A DNA stretch of 64,000 bases from Diadema setosum (GCF_964275005.1 NC_092702.1:36278316-36342315), one strand, 5' to 3'. Positions 1 through 12,195 are shown, counted from the stretch's first letter. The notes: generated by a model from the letters alone, not told the origin. Numbers and translations are program-made.

Positions 1-49
1 AAAGTGGTGTACAAATCCTAGTGGGGTTGGGTTTGGGGGGCAGTTAGCC

Positions 50-178
50 TTGACCAAAAGATCAGTCTGTGTCTGTTCGTCGGGGACGTGTTCCACGGAG
101 ACTTCACGGATCCCCTCCTGAGGAGAGTGATAACATCAAAAAAATAAAGACTCTCCAGACAAATAGATCTTTCTGTCT
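50..178 (+). repeat. Interspersed repeat, copy 1
   Basis: This stretch aligns in direct orientation with 3524-3664. Both begin TTGACC(A/G)AAAGATC, pass through a TGTTCC(A/G)CGGAGACT block, an A-rich stretch and a CTC(T/C)CC(A/G)GA block. It is an old dispersed repeat of unknown class. An open frame of about 70 codons across it has no family resemblance and I do not call it a gene. Confidence 0.5.
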
Positions 179-597
179 ACATTTAGCCTTGACTCCTCCC
201 CCCCCCCCCTCTACTGTACTTTACAACCATAACCAGACACAGACTGTGATGATGACTTTAAACCCGACTGCAGAGTCACATGACTGACACATTGGACCCC
301 GTCAGGGGACTACGGACGTACCCTCATGACCTTGACGTGATGCTTGATGGACTACCAGACTGGACCGAGATTTGCCACGGATGTGTAGTAAATTTACCCA
401 TGAAACTCCTGGAAAAGCCTTGGGCATCAGGCACATTAGTATTCCCATAAAGTGGGGGTGACGCCCACTTTTAATATAGTTGTGACTAGACAGACTGTGT
501 CAATTTACGTTCTTCTGCTCTCTAGTTTTAGCTATTGAGCTGCGACCAGCCCCACTGACTCACTCAGGTCATAATTTAAACTAGCTACACGCAGCCG

Positions 598-836
598 CTG
601 TCGCGAAGCGACAGACACAGCGGTCTGGTCAGGCTAAATTTAAACCAACCAAGGAGGTACTACAGTAGGCGAGCTCGCCTAGTACTGTAGAGTGTAGTAG
701 TAATCTAGTATGTAATACCGCCTTGCCCGGCCCTTACCCTTGGTTTACTGCGACCAGCAGCCCCAAACGCGTTTAGGGCTGCTGGTCGCAGATAGACCCT
801 CCTAATTAACCATGGACCTACGTTGTAGGTCCATGG
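598..836. repeat. Cluster of strong palindromes (four hairpins)
   Basis: Four inverted repeats follow one another: 598-614 (7-bp arms CTGTCGC around GAA), 660-690 (centred on the 12-bp palindrome GGCGAGCTCGCC with further arms outside), 748-791 (44 bp, arms CTGCGACCAGCAGCCC around AAACGCGTTT) and 810-836 (12-bp arms CCATGGACCTAC around GTT). A TATAAA-like sequence follows at 837-842. No coding sequence overlaps. Function is unknown; transposon ends or a palindrome-rich breakpoint are possible. Confidence 0.75.
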
Positions 837-841
837 TATAA

Positions 842-2790
842 ATGTGTACAAGGAGCGCCTCGGGGTTACCCGAACGCGGAGCGGCCCGGGGTTAATCTCT
901 AAACAACCGTTACGGCGTTAGCTCGGTATGAGCTAGACTAACGTTAGTCTGTAGTTAGGTGTAACGTTAGGGGGTCATCACAGATTAACACTTACCTTTA
1001 AAGTTATAATGTCAAAAAGCAGAAGAGACGGATCATCTGCGCGACGGTACTGCTAAACAGATCCCAAGTCACACAAGTCAACTGACGTTGGTTGTGACGA
1101 GGGCCGAGCACGGCCACAGTATAGTCGTGATTTGTAGGGTTGGTAGTAATTCGGGTCACCCCACCCAGTCCCGGATCTTTGCATCACGCAGTCAGCTCAG
1201 TGACTCGGTGAATTATTTCTATGCCACGTTTATCGTTAGTCTCTTTCTCTGTTGTGACGATAAACCCTAACACTAATCCCTCTGTAGCCTAGCCTGCTTG
1301 TAACCGTTTTCGGTAGTATACTACTCACCTTTTCAATTTCGACAACACAAATCGAAGACAACTACTAGCTTGCCTTATCTTGAGCTCAATACAACCAGTC
1401 TAGTCCAAGAGGTTGTAAAGATCTATGATCGTGCCTTTGCTGTACATTTACAGCTTCTCATGAGCGCACACACAGTGTACTGTACAATGTATGTACATTG
1501 TAGTTGTGTGTCCTCTTTGTATTACCTCAAGCGCATGCATGGATCGTCGATCATCACTGCCGGTGCGCGCACGCCACTGTGCACGCTCGGATCAGTCAGC
1601 TGTACGTATCTGTACCAGTTGAACATTCTATGGTGTCCTTGTAGTACTGTAACTAAAATATCAGCAAACCATTCGATGTACACACGTATATTCATCTGTT
1701 AAATTCTTTTTGAAAACGGTATATCTATATATAGGCCCAATGCCCCCTTTCTTCACCCTCTTAGTCTTTATAAAGATGACAAGAATTTAGGCATTTACAC
1801 ATTTCTGCCAGTTGTTTTGAGGAGCTCGGCATTGGGTGTATGATCAAACCAAAACTAATAATTTTATGATAAAATGCGGATTGCGAAAGCAGCAAAGTAT
1901 GGATTTATGAGAACACATCAACGAAAACCCGAGTAAAATCGGACGATCGATCGAAAAGATTATGAATTTCAGTGCCATCACGGTTGAATAAGAAGACTAT
2001 AGGCCTATACAGTTGGTGTGGCTGACGTCATGTTCTTGATACCATTCTTGTACTTAACTTTGTCTCATTGCGATTATTCTGATTAATTTTCGGGATGATT
2101 GTAAGCAATAATACTGTGCTTCTGATTTATAGTTCCCCACCAAGTTTGGTTTTTGTAACTACTTGATTAATTACCCTGCACTATTAATGTGCTCGAGGCC
2201 TATAAATTGTTAGAAATCCCAGCGTGTCGACTATTTTTGAACTTCAAAAAGACAAAATGTTATTGTAGGGCCTATCAAAAAGTATATAATATGATTAGAT
2301 TTTTTCCTTGTTTTTGTGAACATACAAGTGGAAATGAATTCAAATAAATCAATCAATAGGGCATTCGTAGGGCCTATGGACAATAAAAATGAAAAAAATC
2401 TAAAAAATCGCTGACTTTCTATCATAATGAAAGGGCACTAAACTGATTTACCTCTTAGAAAGCAGGGGAGTAAATTACCGTTAATATGTCAGTTACACAA
2501 GTCAATGACTATAATGGAATGGGCCTACTTCATAAAAAATTACTATCCTTCCCGTTTTTCTTTTTATCCACATCAGTCATTACGACCCTATATCTTATTC
2601 ATTCTCGATAGGGCCTATCATCAATGAAGTCATTGATTTATTTTGTCAGTTTTTCTAGGTCCTAAATAGCAATGACACACTCGGTAGGCCTAAAATGAAA
2701 TTTATGCCCTACAGGTATAGGGCCTATACTGTTGTGTACAGGCAGTGGAATGGGGGAGCGGGTGATGACGATGAGTTTAAGAAGCTTCGG
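842..2790. other. Intergenic, no gene seen
   Basis: No exon with convincing composition or splice signals was found. An open frame at 1370-1702 is low in complexity and unsupported. The AGGCCTA-type motif is repeated here (for example near 2003, 2266, 2370, 2607, 2687 and 2719). Confidence 0.5.
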
Positions 2791-2793
2791 TGT

Positions 2794-2794
2794 C

Positions 2795-2825
<31 letters not shown>

Positions 2826-2863
2826 ACACACCAAAACAACAACAACAACAACAACAATAATAA
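2794..2863. repeat. Compound microsatellite C(n)-(CA)n-(CAA)n
   Basis: A run of C at 2794-2811 passes directly into CA repeats and then CAA/ATA repeats. Confidence 0.9.
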
Positions 2864-3523
2864 TCGCGATATACGCACCATAGGCCTACCCCTATACACG
2901 CACACTCACACACAAACGAGCAAACACAAAAAGTACCGTATACTCCCATGATTCTGCATGGAGGTAGTGACTCTTTTCTACCTCCATGATGGGTCTGAGA
3001 TGGTGGTTGGTGGTTATTTTCAGATGGATAATGTGTCAATGTCAATATAATGGATCTGTTTCAGAGCACTAAGACAACTAAAAGTTTCATCGGTGAAGGC
3101 CTCATTATGTTTCACATAAACACGGACATAAGGTAGAATAATAATGGTAATGTATAACCGTAACGTATAGTAATAACGTAGACGAGGTATCAAGGTCACT
3201 GGTGGCACTGTAGTACGCAAAATCGGATGTCATTCGCTGATGATCGTCATTTTTAACATTAATTTGCATGGTGAATCACTAGTGAAAAACAGCACTGGCG
3301 TATTCAAGCCACTCCCCCGCCCGCCCGCTCGCTCCGCTCCCTCGCATAACCGCCCCCTAAGATCAAATCCTTGCTACGCCGTTGGAAAACAGTACAGTAA
3401 GATACATTGTACATGTCTATTCAGGGAGGTATAAGGTGAATCGTTTCTCCTTGCTCTCACCCCGGGATCGAGAGATGAATACCAAAGTGTGATGTAGTAT
3501 TGAAATCTCCGTACGTGTTTTGC

Positions 3524-3664
3524 TTGACCGAAAGATCGGTCTGTATCTTGTCGGGAGTAAGATGTTCCGCGGAGACTGCGTCTGGCTTTGAGGGCCGTGA
3601 AAGTAAAAAAAAAAAATAAAAAAAAAATGATATAAACTCCTCCGGAAAGACGGATTTTCTATCT
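3524..3664 (+). repeat. Interspersed repeat, copy 2
   Basis: Direct-orientation relative of 50-178, including the shared start TTGACCGAAAGATC and the A-rich centre. Confidence 0.5.
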
Positions 3665-3690
3665 CGTGTTTTTGCCTGACTGTCACGATA

Positions 3691-3768
3691 AGGCGTTTCT
3701 TGCTAGGGGATCCCCCTTGCTAGTATGCTAGGCGTTCCTTGCTAGGGGATCCCCCTTGCTAGTATGCT
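3691..3768 (+). repeat. 39-bp tandem duplication
   Basis: Two adjacent 39-bp units (3691-3729 and 3730-3768) differ at about one base. Each contains GGGGATCCCC, itself a palindrome, and ends AGTATGCT. Confidence 0.85.
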
Positions 3769-4299
3769 AGCGAAGATCTTTGGTATGGTTGGACCTACTA
3801 CTAATCGACCGCCTAATGTTTATTTGCTTGATAAGAATATTGAACACTAAAATTCACCTAAAAAACTTGACCTACGTGATTGAGAAAATCCAGCTCTATC
3901 AAATGCCGTTGTTCCCTTTTTGATTCGAAGTTTCAGTGCAAAAATATCGCCGACGAACTTGCGTGGCCTCGTTTCAGCTCCCCGCGGTAAATCGCATTAT
4001 TAGGATCGACCGCTGTTTTTGCATTGACAATGCACGCAAACCGAGTTGTATTGAACACCGTGTTGTACGAAGCTTTTTAGAAGCCTTTTAGAAACTTCCA
4101 TAGACATTACATGGTGCTGTTATTACGATTCGGTGAAAATATTCATTCGAAATTTTGTCCTTGATTAAATCCATTAATGAACAGTGAATTATCGCGTTTT
4201 CCCACACCATCCTCATCTACATTCAAAGCCAATCCATTTTTATGTGCTTTGCGCGCAGAGAAGTGCGTACTAAGTGTTCAGTGCGCGAATTATACGCGG

Positions 4300-4877
4300 T
4301 CGGTTTCAATAAGGGTGGTCGATATGTAGTAGGGCTACCATACATGTGCTAGTAACCACGCCCCCTTGACCCCATCCGGATCCACCGCGACCGCATATCA
4401 CGATACACAAATACAAAGTAGCGATCGCATATCATGCTGATAGCATAGTGCGCGCCTGGTGGTTTTCCCCGCCGACGAACTGGACGAACGCGAAAGGCTT
4501 GTCATATGACATAAAAATCAGATGTTCTTAGCGAATGCAGGGAAGGACACAACCAGGCGATCAACCAAGAGTCAGGCTATACGCCTTACTGTTTACTGAT
4601 AGTATACCGACTCAGCTGATATGTATTCGAACTGCGACTCTGCATCCAAGCATCTGCCTGTGCATATCGAGGATGTCTAGTGCGAGGTAGACCTCAAATG
4701 CAAACACTGACAACTACTGCAGTACATTTGTACATGATCTAACGGTGGTTGACGCAACCAGCGCCGGCAAGGGACACATGAAGGCAGGCACTGCCACAGG
4801 GTACCCTGCTTAGTCAGAGCGGCACATCCGTTCTGGTCCAAACAACAAACTGTCTGTTCATTCATTCTTAACCTTAG
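4300..4877 (+). promoter_or_regulatory. Candidate 5' region and first exon of gene 1
   Basis: The region is CpG-richer than its surroundings, has a CACGCCCC-type box near 4358, and ends in a strong consensus splice donor (CTTAG|GTGAGTAG, exon end 4877). The next good acceptor on the same strand before a coding exon is at 7300-7301, immediately before the TRIM-NHL start. Shared wording with the promoter block at 41.1 kb is limited to ACAACTACTGCAG-like sequence, which could be chance. A first exon here is an inference. Confidence 0.3.
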
Positions 4878-5311
4878 GTGAGTAGGACCTACGTCATACT
4901 GTTATGGTTTATTAGTGTAATTCGTAGGTAGGGCCTAATGAAAAAAAGTGGAGATTTCAATGAATAGCAAGTCAGCATCTCGACAACTGCTAATTTGGAA
5001 AACTACCGAATCACAGTGCCGTGGGTCAGACATAGAATCTATGTCAATACACAGTGACTGTATTTCATTTGTGTATTAGTGATGATATATTAAGACTTGG
5101 ACTGGACAAAGTAAGAGATAGAATGCACATTATGATATAGATTATGAGAATGACGTATAGTACTTCTCATTCTGTGTTCATCTGGACAGAAAGAAATCCC
5201 GTCCAGAAAGATAGAAAAGGTGGATTTTTTTTTGTTTTGTTTTGTCGAGATTTACATGACATCAATTTATGCAAAACCAAACATTTTTTTTAAATAAAAG
5301 TATAAAACAAT

Positions 5312-5527
5312 ACCACTGTAAAAGTGGATATTTTTGCCCGATTAATTTTTCGCGCTTGGCCTGGTAAAAAATGTTTCGCGTGTTTTTAATTCCGCGGAAT
5401 TAAGACACCAAGTACAGGAACGTATGGCAAGCAAAAATATTCCTGTGCTTTTATTTTCGTGCTAGTTTACGGTTGCTCGAAATGTGCGAAAATTTCAACA
5501 CCATGAAAATTTCCACTTTTACAGTAT
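5312..5527 (+). mobile_element. MITE family A, copy 1 (ACTGTAAAAGTGG termini)
   Basis: The left end ACTGTAAAAGTGGATATTTT is matched by an inverted right end at 19 of 20 positions. It is about 215 bp, non-coding, and lies inside the presumed 5' intron of gene 1. A second copy in opposite orientation is at 10029-10263. The superfamily is not certain from the ends. Confidence 0.8.
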
Positions 5528-6041
5528 TACAAGAAGTTTAGAATTGTGCAAACCAATGGAGAGTTGCACTGTATAACTTAAAAGTTATAGGGTGATAACC
5601 CCAATTCGGATCCCATACCCTTAATACTTTACATATATTTGCATAGAGATTGCAGTGATAAATTATCTAGGTATTTCATGAAAATATGTCGGACTTTTTT
5701 CCTTGATTAACCTGAATGTTTGGCATTAAGCATACAGAACTTATTTCCCTCTCTGCATCCTCCCGAGTCTTGCTGAAAATTATATCTTTTGCACTGCTAC
5801 AGCAGGCCCCTATTTCCATATTAATAGGGCAATTAAAAAAAAAACAACTTTTCTGTTATATCCAGTTTTGATTTGTGCTGACTATTCATATGATTTACTG
5901 TTAACACTGAGTGCGTTTAGTACTATATGTCTATTCATGTGACCGAAAATTTGCTTTTTTATTTACGCTGAGATTAGTACAATTGAATTAGACGAGAAAA
6001 CAGAACAGTAAAAATCTCATTTAAATGAATACATTAATTAA

Positions 6042-6570
6042 CTAGAAAAGCACTCTGAGAGCACAGACCTCCGCCAAGCAGCTAGTTTCCACCGATGATC
6101 TTGCTCTTCCCAATGAGATTTTTCTCCTCTCCACCACAGGGGAAAAGCTCTTTGGGCTCTTCCATAGAGATCAGTGATTGCCACCCATAGGTATACAAGC
6201 TGCAAAATCGCCTGATTTCCCAATATAAAAGCCTTTGTTACATCATAAACCCTCAGCTATGCGGCACGCCTCGCCCTAGCAGAAATTACAGCACACACTT
6301 TAGTGCGCATATGAAAACCTCAAAATGCGCAACTTGAACTCCCAAGTTCATTGACCCTACCTGCCAAAATATCAAAAATCTTTCATAAATTCCCCCAAAA
6401 TTCTAGAATCACTACCAAAATTTTTTAAATTTGTTACTTGTGTCATTCTCAACCTTTCCTATTCACCCAAATCCATTAACTACTTTTTGAATTATTTTGC
6501 ACACGGACAAACAAACAAACAAACAAACCAATGGTAGCGAAAACATCACCTCCTCCCTTGGCAGAGGTAA
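6042..6570 (-). mobile_element. Helitron-like non-autonomous element, copy 1
   Basis: Read on the minus strand, the element starts TTACCTCTGCCAAGG and ends GGCGGAGGTCTG, an imperfect hairpin, then TTTTCTAG followed by TT. A hairpin a few bases before a CTAG end with no target duplication is the Helitron/Helentron type of 3' terminus. It has no long reading frame and a (CAAA)n tract at 6508-6527. It lies in the presumed 5' intron of gene 1. Confidence 0.6.
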
Positions 6571-7301
6571 AAATGGGAACCGGAATGGACATTAATTATG
6601 CACATGTGTTTTTAGCGACCCCATGTATACAAATTAGTTGAGGCAATGTCATTTTCATGTCACAATGCTCCCATTACTTCATGCATAATACAAGAGTATG
6701 GTATATTGATGGTATTTGATCAACCTGATGACGAGTTCCCTTGCTCTTGAAAAAATGAAAAATGGTGAGGTTGTACAGCTCTTCACTGAGCTTAATTGAA
6801 GGATTTATTATGTATACTCAATCCCCTATTTTTTTAAATGTATATACACAGTATAAAGAACAGAAAGTTGAATAAAACAGAAATGGTTAACACATAATAA
6901 ATTCCATATCTTTCTTATTCATCATAGATATACTTCTACCATTCTCTTTGAAATTTCTCTATGTAAGCAAATTGATTTATTTAGACTTATTTTTTTGAAA
7001 GCCAAGAAATTTACATGGCAAGGCCTATAAAGTTCACAAAGTTCACTGCCAGAAATGTGCATATTTTGCTAGAAGTATTACTATGAAAGACCAAGCATTG
7101 TTATGCAAACAAATTTTATAGACCCACTTTAGGACTTGGTAGAAATCCAGATTATACAATAGAGAGTTTAAGACACATGATAGTGGTGTGTACATGTAAT
7201 TTTTATATGTTTTTTGTAGTCCTCTATTGTACAGCTAATGATCAAAGACTGTTATGGGCAGAACTAAATAACATTCTTTTATGCGTCTCTCTTTGTTTCA
7301 G

Positions 7302-7322
7302 ACAGGTGCTGGATTGTGCAGC
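7302..7322 (+). other. Splice acceptor and 5' leader of gene 1 coding exon
   Basis: A pyrimidine-rich tract ending TTTCAG at 7296-7301 precedes the exon, which begins at 7302. The exon sequence is open back to the acceptor at phase 0, so translation could in principle continue from an upstream exon. The first internal ATG at 7323 lies just before the RING domain and is preferred. Confidence 0.7.
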
Positions 7323-9371
7323 ATGGCCACTGCAACATCACCAAAGATAGCAGAAAGTCTGCATTCCCATCTTATGTGCCCCATCCACCTTGACATTCTT
7401 AAGAACCCAAAGACTCTGCCTTGCCAACATGTTGTGTGTGCAGAATGCATCCAAAAATGGATCGATGCTCGAGGTGGGCAACTCTTCTGTCCAGAGTGTC
7501 ATGTGATGCAACCTCTGCCAGCTGAGGGTGTGCAGGGTCTCCCAAACAACTTCAAGATGGCAAGTATGTGTGAGTTAGTAGAATCCCTCATGAAGTCTGA
7601 GAATGAGGTGGCTGCATGCGAGGAGCACCTGAAGAAACCAGTAGCCAAGATCTGTCTGCACTGCATGGTACCAGTCTGTGAAGACTGCGTCAAGTCCAAG
7701 CACAAAACCCACAAGACCATTGCTATCGAAGAATTCCTCAGGCAGATGGGAGACCCACTGCCCAAGTTAGTCACACAAGCCAAGGGCAAGCTGCAGGAAA
7801 TTTTCCAGGCTGTTGAAGTGCTTGAGAAGACCAGAACTGAGCTAAGGACCAACCACGATGCTGCACTCAAGGAGTGTGATGATCAGGTGCACAAATGGAT
7901 GAAGACACTCACTCAAGCCCAGGTCAAGATGAGGAGTGACATTGAGAGAGTCTACAATGAGAAGGAAGCAGGATTGATAGAACAACTTGAGTCTCTCTCA
8001 TCAGCAAGAGCTGAAATAAATGAATGGATGGCAGTTGAGAATGACTCTGATGCAGAATCTAGTATGACAAAGTCAGTGATGACTGCTGCAGGTCAGCAAA
8101 TGTGGAATAAACTAAACCAGCTGATGCAACAGAGCTTGAGACTTACACCAGAGCAAAACAGTCTGATCTCTTTGAAGTGGGATGCAGATCTTGATAGTGC
8201 AGTTCAGAAGGAAAACTTGGGATCTGTGGTGACTAAGGCTGTCCCTACCAGCCAACAATCATCTTTGTCAGTTTCTGCACTCAGAGCTCCTGTACAGTCA
8301 GAAGTTACGGTTCAAGTCACGCTTCGTGATGCTGTTGGCTCTCTTGTGCTTGGTGGTGACAGCTCTTCCCTCTCGGCATCCATCCAAGCTCCTGGTGGTT
8401 TCACTGGATACCTGCAGTTCGAATGTAAAAATGATAGTACATCTGTGTGTGAAGCTGTTTTCACGCCAAAGTATATTGGCAAGTACAGGATAGAAGCACA
8501 GCTGGGTGGGAAGACTATCAAAAACAGCCCACTCAATATCATTGCCACACCAAGGGGTCAGATGACTCTAGATGAACGAGGCAGTCTAAACAATCCTCAT
8601 GATATTGTCAAGCAAGACGATAACTTTTATGTTGCTGATAAAGGTAGCGGCCAGGTGCTCATCATGGACAAGGAATTCAAGCTTGTTGGGAAATTTTTCC
8701 CTCCAAGTGGGCAGGGATTGTATCAATACCAGCCATATTCTATAGCCTGCACTGGCAAGACATTTGTGGTCTCTGACCCAAAGAATCACTGTGTGTTTGA
8801 GTTTGTTAATTCAGCCTACCTTCAGCGCTTTGGTCAGGATATCCTCAAGCTACCAACAGGTATTGCATGCGACAAGGCAGGAAAAGTTTATGTAGCAGAT
8901 TGTCAGCAGCATTGTGTGCATGTCTTTAACCCTCTGAGAGAGCACATTGCAGTCCTAGGAGGACCAGGCTCCACCAGGGGTCAGCTTAAGCAACCTTGGT
9001 TCATTGCCATCAACTCCAAGGGTGAGGTAGCGGTAGCAGATTTCGGGAACCACCGCATCCAGGTCATCAACCCAGAGACAGACGAGGTCAGCCGGCTCAT
9101 CGATGTCCACCTGAACCAGAAGGTGTGGGATGTACGGGGTCTTGACGTGGACAAGAATGACAACATCTATGTCACAGTGAGACAGTCTGGCAACATGCGG
9201 GGATGGAGCTCAGAGTGTGTCATTGCCTACAGTCCAGAGGGCGTCTTCCTTGGCAACTTTGGAAGTGGTTTCAATTACGTCAGAGGACTCACTGTTATCG
9301 AAGATGCTGAGAATACCATCGCACTGGTTGTTGATGGGGCCAATCATCGCATAAAAGGCTACAAAATGTGA
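7323..9371 (+). CDS. TRIM-NHL protein, TRIM2/TRIM3-like (gene 1)
   Basis: The predicted product is 682 residues with the full TRIM2/3 order. A RING finger (residues 19-59) is followed by a B-box 2 with all eight ligands (C99, H102, C111, C114, C119, C122, H127, H130). Then come a coiled coil (about 146-245), a filamin-type Ig domain (about 312-408) and six NHL blades (about 418-682; motifs such as VYVADCQQHCVHVF and GANHRIKGY). Such proteins are RING E3 ubiquitin ligases, and NHL propellers can also bind RNA or protein partners. Oddly, the second RING zinc ligand is His22 rather than Cys (C19-P-I-H22); histidine can bind zinc, so activity is not ruled out. The coding part is one exon after a splice acceptor at 7300-7301. 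Codon 1 was chosen because it directly precedes the RING. It resembles genes 2 and 3 downstream in the filamin and NHL parts only. The domain call is firm; the exact orthologue is not. Confidence 0.95.
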   Translation: MATATSPKIAESLHSHLMCPIHLDILKNPKTLPCQHVVCAECIQKWIDARGGQLFCPECHVMQPLPAEGVQGLPNNFKMASMCELVESLMKSENEVAACEEHLKKPVAKICLHCMVPVCEDCVKSKHKTHKTIAIEEFLRQMGDPLPKLVTQAKGKLQEIFQAVEVLEKTRTELRTNHDAALKECDDQVHKWMKTLTQAQVKMRSDIERVYNEKEAGLIEQLESLSSARAEINEWMAVENDSDAESSMTKSVMTAAGQQMWNKLNQLMQQSLRLTPEQNSLISLKWDADLDSAVQKENLGSVVTKAVPTSQQSSLSVSALRAPVQSEVTVQVTLRDAVGSLVLGGDSSSLSASIQAPGGFTGYLQFECKNDSTSVCEAVFTPKYIGKYRIEAQLGGKTIKNSPLNIIATPRGQMTLDERGSLNNPHDIVKQDDNFYVADKGSGQVLIMDKEFKLVGKFFPPSGQGLYQYQPYSIACTGKTFVVSDPKNHCVFEFVNSAYLQRFGQDILKLPTGIACDKAGKVYVADCQQHCVHVFNPLREHIAVLGGPGSTRGQLKQPWFIAINSKGEVAVADFGNHRIQVINPETDEVSRLIDVHLNQKVWDVRGLDVDKNDNIYVTVRQSGNMRGWSSECVIAYSPEGVFLGNFGSGFNYVRGLTVIEDAENTIALVVDGANHRIKGYKM

Positions 9372-10028
9372 GGATCCTAAGCTCATACTCCAGTGCATTC
9401 AATGATTGGACTTCACCTGAACCCCTATTCAGCAGTGGAAAAATGACCAATAGATCAAAGTACATAGCATGATATGACATTTCAACAACATGCAAATTTT
9501 CCATTAATTTCAGATGTAGAGATAGGTTTACATCAGTTTGAAAACACAGGCCTGTTGTGTATCGTGACCCTGTTACATTTTATTTCTTCATCTCTTGAAT
9601 GGAAAATATGTTATGAGAATGTACTGTATTTTGTGTGAACATACTATATAATCTCTGATTTATTATTTCATCATGATTTTGAATGCTGTTTGGTTCATAG
9701 ACACTTTCTGCTAGAAACTGCAGTGCCAGAATTGGCATGGTGATGCATTCCAAGCTTTTATAGTTAATGTGGTGCCAAAGAATCTTGTAGAGTACCAGTT
9801 TTCATGATTATTTCATATCACACGTTAGTTACCAGATCACAGGATGGATTGTTTCTTGTTAAATGCATGACTAAGTGCTAGTCAACCACTGAAATTAGTG
9901 CTTTATCTTTGAAAAGAAAAAAAATGTGAATGTTGAAGAAAGGTGAAAAAGAAATTGATCAAAAAATTAATGATATACATTGTATGTGCCATAGCCTACA
10001 GAATTATAAAGGAGTGTGATACATTTTT
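9372..10028 (+). other. Likely 3' UTR of gene 1
   Basis: AT-rich sequence directly after the stop, with no repeats recognised. No clear AATAAA lies close by. A good one, AATAAAAAAATATT, occurs only at about 14424, so the transcript end is not fixed. Confidence 0.4.
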
Positions 10029-10263
10029 AATGACTTGTCAAAGTGGAAGTTTTCGCGGTGTTGAAATTTTCGCGCATTTCAAGCAACCACAAGCTACCGC
10101 AAAAATAACAAGTATGCAAGAATAATAAGTATGCAAGTATTTCTGCTTGCCATGTGTTCCAGTAGTTGATATCTTGACTCCGCGAATTAAAAACACTCAA
10201 AGCTCTTTTTACCCAACCAAGCACAAAAAATTAGTCACACGAAAATATCCACTTTTACAGTAT
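10029..10263 (-). mobile_element. MITE family A, copy 2
   Basis: Reverse-orientation copy of 5312-5527. Its right end, read on the minus strand, starts ACTGTAAAAGTGGATATTTT and continues with the same TTTTTAATTC(C)GCGG block; the left end is degraded. Confidence 0.75.
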
Positions 10264-10657
10264 TTTGATAACCATTAGTAGGAAAAATGATAATTTACAA
10301 GTCTTTATTACGTACATAGAGCCCAAATTAGACATACCACCAAGGGGGTTGGCCAAGCATGTTATATGCTGATAAAAATGAAATTCTATTTGTGTTCTCA
10401 TTTGCCAAATATTTAATGGCAATGTACAAAATTATTATCTTTCTTTGATGGATGAACATGAGCTCTTCATGGGAGCCAGGCATCTTTTAATGTTGTAAAT
10501 TAATGGCACTGTGTAATTTTTTTCATCATTCTTATCATCTTCAATGAAAAATCACAAATCTACAATTTTATTCAAATACTGTACTGTATTTCAATGTGTG
10601 TGAGTGCTATTTTGAACCTTGCTTTTTATATATGATTACATCTCTTCCAGTTTAGTG

Positions 10658-10688
<31 letters not shown>

Positions 10689-11058
10689 ACAAAAGCTTTG
10701 CTGTGCAAGCCTGCTTGTTTATAAAGTACATCTAGCTTTGTACACACACGCACAAGTTCATGTTTTGAGGGGGTAAAACTTACTAGAAACAATTTGCTGC
10801 ACATCCTAATTTACTGTTTCCAAATTGAAGTACATGTAATTGTAGCTTCATACACATACATACATACACACCCACACACACACACACATATACACACAAG
10901 TGGAGGTGTATGGTGAAAGTACTGTAAAAAGGTACCCAGTACATGTATGCTTGTTTACAGTATATACAATGTACGTAGCTCTATAGTCATGGCATTATGA
11001 TCAAAGCTACATGTAGATGAAAATGATGGTTAAAACCAGATGTACTGTAGGTTTTTTT
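10264..11058. other. Non-coding AT-rich stretch
   Basis: No gene is seen. It holds a T run (about 10665-10688) and an imperfect CA repeat (about 10850-10898). It may be part of a long gene 1 3' UTR or intergenic. Confidence 0.4.
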
Positions 11059-12195
11059 ATGACTCCGCCACGAAGTGGTGCCGGAGGCATTATGTTTTCG
11101 GGTTGTCCGTCCGTCTGTCCGTCCGTCCGTCCTTCCGTCCGTCCGTAATGAATTTCGTGGACAGGGTAACTATCAAAACCTTTTGAGGTATCCTAATGAA
11201 ACTTGGCATGTATGTGTATTAGGGGGTGAAGTTGTGCCTATCAACTTTTGGGTGCACATGCTCAAGGTCAAAGGTCAAAAGGTCAAGGTCAAATACATAA
11301 AATTTCACTATTTCCATCATATCTATGCAATGCCTGAAGATATTTTCTTGAAACTTAGTGTATACATGTATTACCCGATTAAGATTCTCTGGTGAAAGTT
11401 TGGGTCATGAGGGCAAAGGTCAAAGGTCAAAAGGTCAAGTAAAAACATTAAAACTTCACCTTTTTTCTTTGTACCTTGGAAATTGTTCAAGGTATCTTCA
11501 TGGAACATAGTATATTTACATGTACTGACTGGCAGTGATTATCTAGAGAATTTAGGGTTCATGGGGTCAAAGGTCAGGGGTCAAAGGTCAAGGGCAACAC
11601 TTCTATTTCCCTCTTGTTTATGCAATGCCAGCAGGATTATTTTTTTTTACACTTGGTGTATGCATGTATAACCTAATAGAGATTCTCTGGAAAGTTTTTT
11701 TTTCTTTTGTTTTTGTCTCAAAGGTCAAAAGGTCAAAGATCAAGGGAAAGTGCTGAACTAAGTTTTTCCTCCATATCTCGGAAGTGGCTCAGGTTATCTT
11801 GAAACGTACTACATATTTATGCATGTTCTGCCTGACAGTGATTATCTAATGAATTTTAGGGTCAAAGGCCAGATGAAAATGGTAACAATTTACTATTCAA
11901 TACAGAAATTCCACTTTTTCTCCATACCTTGAAAATTACTCAATGCATAAACGTTTGAATGGGTCAAAGTCAAGTTAAAGTCCTTAAATCCCAAATACAT
12001 GCTCTCCTATTCATCCAATTAAACCTAGGTCAAGGAAGGTGAACATTCAACACATTTGTGACAAACTTGTCATTTTAATATTTTGCCAATTTTGTGAAAA
12101 TGTAATCACACATTGTCCACATGTACTATCTAGACCTATTAGGAGAATCATGCATTATGGCGGAGGCATACCAGTCGCCATAGCGACATTTCTAG
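11059..12195 (+). mobile_element. Helitron-like element, copy 2, with AGGTCA arrays
   Basis: The 5' end carries a hairpin (CTCCGCCACGAAGTGG / CCGGAGG) followed by ATTATGTTTTCGGGTTG and a GTCC(G/T) microsatellite. The 3' end is GGCGGAGGCAT, then hairpin GTCGC-CATA-GCGAC, then ATTTCTAG followed by TT. An inverted copy is at 23865-25228. The body is non-coding and holds several AGGTCA clusters near 11261-11290, 11414-11440, 11566-11592 and 11719-11745. The superfamily call rests on the hairpin-CTAG end. Confidence 0.65.

Noticed and set aside
1370-1702. 110-codon open frame
   Set aside because: No domain, unusual composition, no start context or splice signals.
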